A DNA stretch of 64,000 bases from Hysterangium stoloniferum (taxonomy: Eukaryota > Basidiomycota > Agaricomycetes > Hysterangiales > Hysterangiaceae). The stretch covers positions 124,001 through 188,000 of the forward strand of contig WHVD01000058.1 of NCBI GenBank assembly GCA_015178975.1. The letters run 5' to 3'. Shown piece after piece: positions 56,144 through 64,000 of this stretch; position 1 is the first letter of the stretch, and each line of letters begins with the position of its first letter. A model generated the notes under the pieces. That model was not told the origin of the DNA and did not search any database. It saw only the letters and a list, made by a program, of their open reading frames with translations. Both the position numbers and the translations under genes were made by a program.

Positions 56144-58703
56144 GTCGAGTTTATTGAGTGGGTTTATCCTACAAATGCAGCGGGCCAACAACCTGCATAA
56201 AAGAAAGACAAAAGAACGAACGAAACGACATACCTTAGTAAACGAGTTTGCTTCGTTCAAAAATGATAGAGACAAAGACCCCTATTTACAACGGTGAGTA
56301 CGCAGTATATTTATTCAGGGCAAGGGATGGGACGCGTAATTGAACTAGATTGACTAAGTAAACTCACTGTTATTGTTGCCGAAAGAAAGATCCAAAAGGT
56401 GGGAGATGATGGTTGGAGGGAAAGGATTGCGGGAGGGGGCGATTGAGACGTCGCATTTTGTACGCTGGAGCTAAGCTGAACGCGCGTGTGACCCTCACAA
56501 ACCTTTCGTCAAACCTTACTTGGCGGAGTTCAGCTGGAATTCAAAACGGCATTAACCAGGAGTGCACAGGCCAGTGCACGGACCATATGCTCCCATGAGG
56601 CGCCGGCGGAGAATGAATGTCTTTGTTACGCCGGGCGGTGCCGTTCGTCGATCTGTATTTTCTGTTCTGACGGCTGATTATCATTTCGTCACTTACATCA
56701 CCGCTTACTAAATAAATTTATGTAACTTCATTTCCATCTTGCACCATGACTTCAAGTGCTGAATTATTCGTTTTTATATCTTTATATCGACTAATGTAGT
56801 TCGATAAAGATAACAATTTTCCATTATTATTCTATTACACTCAGAATAATATTCATTATTTTAACCTTTTTTTTGGATTTCATTAGTACTTCTTTCATCT
56901 GAGGTCTAACGACTTATTATAAAATTTACTTATTTCATCTACCAAATTATTTAAATGGACCTGATATTAGGGAAGCTAAGTTTGTTCTGAGGGAACGAAA
57001 GGCGACAAGTCCAACCTCGTCCCCTGCGACATCTTGACGAACCTACGACGGGATGTTCGATTGGGGATCGGCCGGTCGCTGTCTTGGGTAAAGATGTGAT
57101 AATAATATTGCGTAAGAACATTGTCTTTGTTGCTAGGTCACGTGACCCAGGCCTGGAATCCATTGCGAACTGCCTACGTCATGTATACAGCATGTGCCGT
57201 AAAGGGACACTGGAGGGAGTAATGGCACTTTTGTCAGTTACAAGCATCTAATATACTGTATAAATAATTCTGCCGAATACCCTAAGAATATTTAAGATAC
57301 GCCGATATCCATCCCCATCTACAATATATAAACACTGACCAGTTCGCGACAAAATACAATAGGCCCTATTTATTGGGAAATAATAATCCCTGTAGTAAGT
57401 AGCAACATCCCATTAAATACAAGTGTCATGTGAACGATTTCGGCAGCTCCACCTCGTCTCAAGTGACAGTCAGCATGTTGTGTGTATATTCCCCTAACAG
57501 GGCAACTACTATGAATCGTTGGGTGACCAGGCTATACATCAGAGTTGCCCGTCCAGAATGTTCGCTAGAACACCGCACAGACATGCAATTTACTTTTGCA
57601 TACCACAATATAATGAGAGGCATCCATCAAATGATGGCAAATAGCCGAAACAAAAGAAGTGGGTTACATATCCGTCAAGATGGCATTTGGACATCGGCAG
57701 CATCAGGAATGAACCAGGATGGCGGCTCGGCTACAAAATAGCTGGTAAATCCCTTCCTCGTCCTGTCTTCCATATGCCCTCTGTCCATCTGCATCAACGT
57801 GTGTCTGCCATGTGTGTATTATCATTCTTATTGTGTGATGCTTCAACCGATATCCAGGGCATGGTAGCATCCAGGCTATCGAATTTCACACAACTCCCCA
57901 AATCTAAACTGGTCGGTCACTCAACAACTGGATAATATCACGACCGGAAGGAGATCGGTGAGGTGATAACATTGATGTCAGTGCAATGTGTCGCACACAG
58001 TGCATCATCGGCTTTAGAAACTACAACCCATGTCCATCTCCTGTCCAGCTCCCCGCAATTAACAACCAAAACAATGATGTCGCGATACTGAATAACCATA
58101 CCCTACTACTCTTGGTATCAGTCCGAACACTCAGATATAATAACAAGAGAAGCAGCAGCACCAACTACAAATTCCATTCTAGCACCGCTAGTGGTCTTTA
58201 CATTGAAACACAGAAACCCCATGAGCACGTGTTCTACATGACAGTTGTTCACTTATTTGAGAAGGGGAAGGAAAGAGAAGGGTCTTGCTTAATAGCCACC
58301 CCCCCGGATAGAAATCCATGAAAGGTTTCAGAAGGTTTGCAACCTATGAAGATGGTCCCTGCCCCTTTGTTGTGCAATCTCAGTCCATTAATAACAAGTA
58401 TGATATCTCAGCTGATATGAAGTAGGAGAATTCACTGAGGGTAGCATATTGCTTACCTAGTAATAATGGTAAATTGAACCAATGGGAATCAAAACAATGG
58501 GAAACCAAAGAAAGGAAGAGAATGTCTCACATATCTGAGACATATTGGTATCTTGAGCATGCACTAGCCTTGATCTATAACACTCCCCCTGGCTAAGCAT
58601 GCTCAGTGGAATTACAAATATAGAGGGCAATGTATTTTTGTACATGTGTGAGATGAGGAAGTCATTTGGTGAATATGTCTGTGAGATTATCAGAGGATGT
58701 GAG
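56144..58703. other. Long spacer after the host gene island
   Basis: No gene recognised in 2.6 kb. 56700-56950 is AT-rich. Nothing with a domain was seen in any frame. It ends at the TSD of a family B LTR. Confidence 0.45.
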
Positions 58704-58828
58704 TGTTATGACTGGAAATCCTGCCAGACTCTGGGCACTAACTTATATGCACCTGCACCCTATACACACCAATTATCAGTTTACCGGAAATCCTGCCGGA
58801 CTCCGTATGTCAGACCTGTCCATGTTCA

Positions 58829-59034
58829 TGTAAGAATTACATAAGCAGGGTGAAAATATTGACCTGAGCTGGATTTGAACCAGTGACCACTAAGTTTGGA
58901 TTACATGTCTAGTGCTCTTAACCCCTGAGCTATCAGGCCATTAAGAGTAGTTCTATTAAGAACTAGTTACTACTGAGATGATTAGTCATCAGTAAGATAT
59001 TAATATATCCAGGTCAACCATTACTCATTCAACA
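58829..59034 (-). mobile_element. 206-bp TG...CA insert carrying a tRNA-like gene
   Basis: On the minus strand it starts TGTTGAATGAGTAATGG and ends ATTCTTACA. The flanks GTTCA (58824-58828) and GTTTG (59035-59039) are a decayed 5-bp duplication of GTTCG, the base string at this spot in intact family B copies. It therefore behaves like a tiny solo LTR or TRIM LTR, but the centre is a tRNA-like sequence. Confidence 0.65.
58861..58939 (-). tRNA. tRNA-Thr(TGT)-like sequence, degenerate
   Basis: The 79-nt minus-strand sequence has a 7-bp acceptor stem (GGCCTGA with TCAGGTC, one G-U). The D arm is GCTC...GAGC with an A box of the TAGCTCAGGGG type. The loop is CATGTAA (anticodon TGT). The T arm is CTGGTTCAAATCCAG, with a B box of the GGTTCAAATCC type. 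The anticodon stem is mismatched (CTAGA/TCCAA) and extra nucleotides sit before the T arm. It is therefore more likely a retroelement's internal RNA polymerase III promoter than a working tRNA gene. Confidence 0.6.
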
Positions 59035-59850
59035 GTTTGACCTTCATTACTTCATGTATCAGTCACTGGAATACCTGCCGGACTCTGTCCCTGTCTATCT
59101 CTCTGACCCTGTCCCACACACCAGTCACCGGACTCCACTTGGAAAAGCTGACAGCTCTCTAACTAAGCCCCATTCCCATTATGGTTAAATGACCTGTCAC
59201 GATTCAGACTCTGCTCCCACCCTGTTCCCATTATGGTTTTACGACCTGTCACACTTTGGACTCTGCTCTGTTCCGTTCCATTCCTAACACCAAGTTTGGT
59301 GTTTATTTATCTCGTTTTATGTTTGCTAGTTTAGTTTTCATTATTACTGGATTTGGTAGGTTATTAATTCCACAGTCTATATAGTCTGGCAGATGTTGTA
59401 CATACAATCCAGTCAGAAAATCAGCTTAGATTCTCCCCAGTAATCTTAGTATATTTTTCCACTCTAAACTCCTCTTTGAAACACACTGCTCTTACTCATC
59501 AGAGCCCATGGGCTCTGACCCATTTATCACTTGACCTCCAACTCATCTATCTTGACTCCCTGACCTCTCAACCCACGAACCCCACCTGGACTCCCTGGGA
59601 TTCCCATCCACCTGTTTGAAATTGGACAAGATGATCTCGCGAGGGTGCAGCCTATAAGCTGAAGCCAAGTCCTACTGGCTTTCCCATGGGTTTCTCTGGA
59701 AACCCTCCATGTATGCAACTTAACAGTGAGGCAACATACTTCAACATCACTATCTGTAACATGTTCACAAATGTAATGATAGTGGATGTCAATGTGTTTG
59801 ACTCAAGAGTTATATTTGGCATTTTCAGTTAGTGACACAGCCTGTGAGGA

Positions 59851-59998
59851 TGTTAAGCTCCAGGCTTACAGATGGGTCTCTGGGGGAAATCCACAGATAA
59901 TCTGGGTGGCAGGTAGGACTTGGCTTCAGCTTATGTGCTGCACCCTCACATGATAGTTGTGTCCAACTTCAAATGAGGGAAAACAGGAATCCCAGGGG
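59851..59998 (-). mobile_element. Truncated LTR with the shared motif
   Basis: Starts TGTTAAGCTCCAGG (U5 end, minus sense) and carries the shared motif at 59916-59946 (GGACTTGGCTTCAGC). It stops where another LTR begins at 59999. Confidence 0.65.
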
Positions 59999-60480
59999 TG
60001 TTAAGTAGCATGCCGTGAGGTTGGAAGCCCAATGGAGTCTGAACAGAAGGACATGGCTTCAGCTTGTGTGCTGCACCCTCACAAAGGTACTGTCAGTTGT
60101 CCTTAAATTTCAAACATGTAAGAACTTATCTATTGGAAAGCTGAACAATGAGTGGACTGTCAGGTCTCCAGGTCGATTAAAGGCAGAGAGGGAGAGAGAG
60201 TCAGAAGTCCAAGAGAAGAGTGAAGAACTAGTAGAAGTAACTTAGTTGATATTCTGATTGTCCTATAACTACTTTACAGTTCGGTATATATACAGATTTC
60301 CGGTGTCTCGCAGTACTAATGAGGAGACAAAGAAAATACCTAAAGTAGAACAAGACTGTTACTAATTGGGAATACAACAGGTACAGGTTTCCGAGGTTTG
60401 GGAAATACATATTGGGATGAAAGACATTATGTATTGACATATGGGGTGTACTAATCAGGACATAAAAGAAATGGCCTAAA
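59999..60480 (-). mobile_element. Truncated family A-like LTR
   Basis: Begins TGTTAAGTAGC. The shared motif is at 60049-60080 (with one change, GGACATGG). The GATATTCTGATTG string (60246-60258) also occurs in family A LTRs near their R start. The U3 end is not defined, and the sequence runs into the TPR gene relic near 60500. Confidence 0.6.
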
Positions 60481-60514
60481 AAGGAAATCCGGTATCCAAT
60501 GGGTATCTGAGAAT

Positions 60515-62318
60515 GTGGTACAATGTCAAGTGACTCAGAGGTTCTACAGGAAGGAGTGTCTCCTAGGATCTATACACCCAGAGGTCCTGACTGCCAAGAC
60601 CAATTTGGTCACCCTTTACAAGGCTCTGGGTAGGCACCAAGAAGCAAAAAAGCTGGGAGTCCATTTGACAAAAACCAGGGAGCGTCTCCTAGGGCCTACG
60701 CATCCAGAGACTCTGGATGCCAAGCTCGATTTGGCTCTCACGTATAACAAGCTGGGTAGATCCCTAGATGCAGAAAGGCTGGTGGCCCACGTGGTGGAAT
60801 CTAAGGAACGTTTCCTAGGACCTATACATCCAGAGGTTCTGAATGCCAAGGCCAATTTAGTCACCCTTTACAAGGCTCTGGGTAGAGACCGAGAGGCAGA
60901 CAAGCTGAGGCTCCAGGTGTTTTACGCGAAGAGGGTTGTGGGTAGAAGCCAACAGGCAGAAAAGCGGGGACATATCCTAGGACGTGAATATCTAGATACG
61001 TTGAGTGGAGATGCCAATTTGGCGTTCATGGAAAAGGGGCTGGGAAGGAGGCAAGGTACAAAACATTTGAAGCGAAAGAAATCTTTTGGTTCTCAAAAAG
61101 TTACCCCAGATGACTTCCCCCAGTCCCAAGGCCCGTGTAATGCATCGCGTGGTTCATTAAGCTATGCCACCGAAGCAGCGCAACAGGTTGGTAATTTTCT
61201 TATTGTCATTGATACATGAGACTGAGACTTAAGCCCTCCTTTCATGACCAGGCGGCGCCTTTCTCCAAAGACTCGGTTTTATGTCTTGATGGTCGCATAA
61301 CACAACGGAGCACACATTCGGTAGCGGGAGGGGGATATGCACTAGATATCTGGACTGGAAAGTTGGGTGACACAAAGGTTGCCATCAAGATCCTGAGGCG
61401 GTTCAGTAGTGAAGGGGTAGAGATTCGGCGTGACAAATTGATGAAGGTAAAATGCTATCATCAATTTTAATTATATGTTGTTTATGATTTTTGGGTGCAT
61501 GTTAGCGAGCATGGAGAGAATACCTGGCCTGGCCATCGCTGTGTCACCCCAACATTTTAAAATGTCTCGGTTTTTCATATGACTTTACTCCCGCAACAGA
61601 GTTTGAGTTACCGGCTTTGATATCACCCTAGATGTCGCATGGTACGCTGCTATCCTACATCACTCGTGATCCAACAATATATCCAATTCCTCTCGTTCGT
61701 ATGAAAGCCATTGCGATGGGAATGCCTAATATTGATGCCTTAATTGATAGATAAGGGGGATATCTAGCGCTCTTATATTTTTACATGGTCATACTCCACT
61801 CATTGTTCACGGAGATATTCGTGCAGTATGTTACTGATGCTGCATTTAATTATTCGGGCTTTCAGAGCAATATCTTAGTTTCCGATGAAGGTGTCCCTTG
61901 TTTGACAGATTTCGGACTATCCAGGCTTGTGGGTGATATCACCATGACAGGACTAACCACGTCATCCAATGTAGGCGGCTCATTGCACTGGATGGCCCCC
62001 GAGCTGCTTCGCAACGTAACACCTAACAATAAAAGTGACGTCTGGGCATTTGGGATGACGATACTGGTGCGTTGAGTAAATAATGGACCTTTAGTACCTA
62101 TTTATATGTCTTCAAAGGAAATGGTTACCGGAAAACCACCTTATTTTGAGACGACAAATGACCCGGCAGTCATCTTAAATATCACAGGCGGCACAATACC
62201 ATCTCGTCCTGAACTCTCTGCTGCACTCTTTTTATCTGATCACCTATGGGACCTATGTAGGCAATGCTGGAGGTTAGACCCGCAGGAACGACCTTTAATA
62301 CAACAAATAGAGTTGTAA
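60515..62318 (+). pseudogene. TPR-TKL kinase gene, 5'-truncated, one nonsense codon
   Basis: The TPR part (60515-61186) has three kinesin light chain-type repeats (HPEVLTAKTNLVTLYKALGR, HPETLDAKLDLALTYNKLGR, HPEVLNAKANLVTLYKALGR). A kinase follows over exons 61252-61446, 61506 on, up to 61825, 61866-62066 and 62118-62318. It is of TKL type: VAIKIL, HPNILKCLGFS, IVHGDIRASNILVSDEG, DFGLSRL, HWMAPELL, SDVWAFGM and WRLDPQERP. TAG at 61629-61631 replaces the Trp of the SPWM motif, and a 32-nt segment at 61724-61755 must be skipped (it could be a GC-AG intron). The 5' end is lost against an LTR. Such TPR-kinase fusions are expanded in Agaricomycetes. All catalytic residues are present, so decay is recent. 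Confidence 0.75.
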
Positions 62319-63040
62319 ATGGCGAATGGGCCCACTGTTTTTGTTAATTTATACCTTGGACAGTCCTAAAAACACAATTACTTTGTTTGCTGAAAGGTAG
62401 CTTGCTTTTGGGATGCGCATAACTTGATTAGTTTAATATGCTGTCCTTGATTCAAAGTGTTGTATGTGTTTAGTGACATGAACTAGAGCTAATGAAAAAA
62501 AAATATATATATATATTTGGAAGAAATCAACATGTCGCGTAATCGCAAGTAAAATTGGCTGAATTGGAAAAAGGTAAAAACATCCACAACGGCTCAAGAG
62601 AAGAGTGTACCTGATGCCGCGATTAGAGCTAAATGCCGAGGGTTGGTCCAGGATGGCTAAATTGGTGCCGTCACCTGTAGCTAGCAATTGGTAATAGGAT
62701 ACTTAAACAGGGGGATTGCTTGTCCACTTCCGGCAGACAAATGGAGGAACATGCCACTTCCAACCTCCCCACAGTCGGCATGTTCCACCCCATGCTGACT
62801 CCCCCGGATTTGGAGGTAACAGCAAAGGAATAATCATTGCAAACGAACATACAAATTTTTAGGTCATAAGGTAGCATTGCATGTGGAAGTTAGCCATAGC
62901 AGAGCATAATGACTGCTGGTCCCGCAATGAGAAGCCAATGAAGAAAGCCAGAATTTTGTCACAATGACGCCAGTACACCAAGAAGGAAGAAGATGTCCAT
63001 CGACCCACTGACATGGCGAGAAAGGGGTTGACACCCATCA
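62319..63040. other. Spacer between kinase relic and LINE fragment
   Basis: No gene recognised; a (TA)n run at about 62502-62515. The right end may belong to the LINE, but its RT domain is not recognisable. Confidence 0.4.
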
Positions 63041-63834
63041 GAAGTAAATGAGTTGTTCCACCGATGTGAAAGCATGATCCTTATGTCCCACCACGTCTCC
63101 CTCTCCTGGATCCCTGGGCATCATGGCTTCCATGGCAATGAAGAGGCCGATGCCCTTGCAAAAGAGGCGGTCAACTTCCACCCCCCCCTCCTCCATTCCA
63201 CTACTTCTTGGGCCCTGGAGTGTGTGAAAGCTGGTGCTCTGAAGTGCTGGTGTAAGGATTGGCTCTGCCTCCCCCACACCAACCTTGCCACCATGGCTCT
63301 CCACAAACCCCCCGCCCTGAAACTGTCAAAGTTCCACAAGGAATATGGAGGGCCATACCATATCCATACTCACATCATCCAGGCCATTGTCAGCCATGGT
63401 TTCTTTGGCAAGTACTACCACTGATTCCTCCCTGACCTACTCTCATCCTGCCCCTGTGGCACAGCGGTTATTCAGTCCCACCTCCACATCATGAGTGAGT
63501 GCCCTCTATATGAGGAATACTGCCACCTCCTAATCAATGCCTCTCAGGACCTGTCCCCCTCTCCCATCCTCAGAACTCATAAAGGGCTCAATGCTCTAGG
63601 AAAATTCATTGATGCCTCAAACACCTTTGGCAAGATGTAGCCCCCCTCAGTTCTTCTCTTTTTCTTTTCTCTTTTTCCTTTGCTCTCTCACCCTCCCCCC
63701 ACTCTACATATATTTGACCCGCATACCCACACCTACTCACCCCAGTACTTACATACCTATCAAGGTACCTGCTCCCAACTACTATGTATCTATGTTATGT
63801 GATGTGGTATACAGATGTAGTAAAAAAAAAAAAG
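63041..63834 (+). mobile_element. 3' end of a LINE-type element (RNase H and tail)
   Basis: The frame 63053-63640 contains the RNase H end VSLSWIPGHHGFHGNEEADA, LAKEA, a TGA at 63422-63424, then SCPCG...HLHIMSECPLYEEYC. This is the zinc-knuckle-like tail of basidiomycete non-LTR retrotransposons, ending LGKFIDASNTFGKM. About 180 bp downstream a run of A (63823-63834) marks the probable 3' terminus. The 5' part is missing, as usual for LINEs. A fragment of the same family lies at 4549-4667. Confidence 0.8.
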
Positions 63835-64000
63835 ATGCTGCACATACACTCCAGCAATGGAACTAGACATAGGACAGGTAAGGTGCCAACTCTGGAAGTA
63901 CCACTGGTGCCCCCCACTATGACATTCCCAAAATGGTAGTGATTACAAATACGGTGGGATAATTGATAAGATTTGTCTCAATGTTCCATCCAAGCCATTG
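63835..64000. other. Window end
   Basis: No feature recognised after the LINE poly-A. Confidence 0.4.

Larger units (their letters stand above)
58704..59725 (+). mobile_element. Solo LTR, family B, TSD GTGAG, with nested insert
   Basis: The unit runs from TGTTATGACTGGAAATCC to CAACTTAACA with exact GTGAG at 58699-58703 and 59726-59730. A 206-bp element (58829-59034) interrupts the U3. The shared motif is at 59641-59672, the TATA box CTATATAGTC near 59378, and the R start AATCCAGTCAG about 32 nt further. Confidence 0.93.

Noticed and set aside
58861..58939. Functional tRNA-Thr gene
   Set aside because: The anticodon stem does not pair, extra bases precede the T arm, and it lies within a mobile insert; kept only as tRNA-like.

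Overview
The window reads as nuclear DNA of a filamentous basidiomycete, most likely an Agaricomycete with a transposon-swollen genome. Every intact gene is cut by many 47-80 bp GT-AG introns. The recognisable genes are fungal (indoleamine 2,3-dioxygenase, Tsc1/hamartin, AIF2/AMID-type oxidoreductase, casein kinase I). The repeats are typical basidiomycete ones: chromodomain Ty3/gypsy elements, Pif1 helicases of Helitron type, Tc1 and Harbinger relics, LINE-type RNase H. The species was not identified.

Layout. 1-4.7 kb: a broken Pif1-type helicase holding a solo LTR and a 143-bp insertion, then copia-LTR and LINE fragments. 4.7-8.5 kb: no recognisable feature. 8.5-17.7 kb: Harbinger, Tc1 and hypothetical-gene relics, solo LTRs and a 74-bp minisatellite. 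17.7-32.3 kb: a deep nest of LTR elements, built on a chromovirus fragment that carries an antisense, spliced zinc-cluster gene. A young 5.5-kb non-autonomous LTR element without gag-pol (24464-29956) sits inside it. 32.3-33.9 kb: spacer. 33.9-41.4 kb: an intact casein kinase I gene, an array of small glutamine-rich coiled-coil genes with palindromic inversions, and a full-length CK1 paralogue that has lost its catalytic residues. 41.4-43.9 kb: spacer. 43.9-56.2 kb: a clean host island holding IDO, a DEDDy 3'-5' exonuclease, Tsc1, an AIF2-like oxidoreductase and a YABBY-like HMG protein. 56.2-58.7 kb: spacer. 58.7-60.5 kb: more solo LTRs, one with a 206-bp tRNA-bearing insert. 60.5-62.3 kb: a TPR plus TKL-kinase gene with one nonsense codon. 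63.0-63.8 kb: LINE 3' end with poly-A.

The most interesting signals are repeat biology. (i) A ~32-bp motif forming a CAGC/GCTG hairpin recurs at least 14 times, in the U5 region of all the TGTTA...CTTAACA LTR families here. (ii) The young element has a primer-binding site perfectly complementary over 12 nt to its own predicted transcript 5' end, as in Tf1-type self-priming. (iii) An inverted LTR junction falls exactly on that 12-mer. Exact 5-bp target duplications were found for most LTRs, so the insertion order can largely be reconstructed. Older copies have lost CpG while the youngest is CpG-rich, which fits methylation-driven decay.
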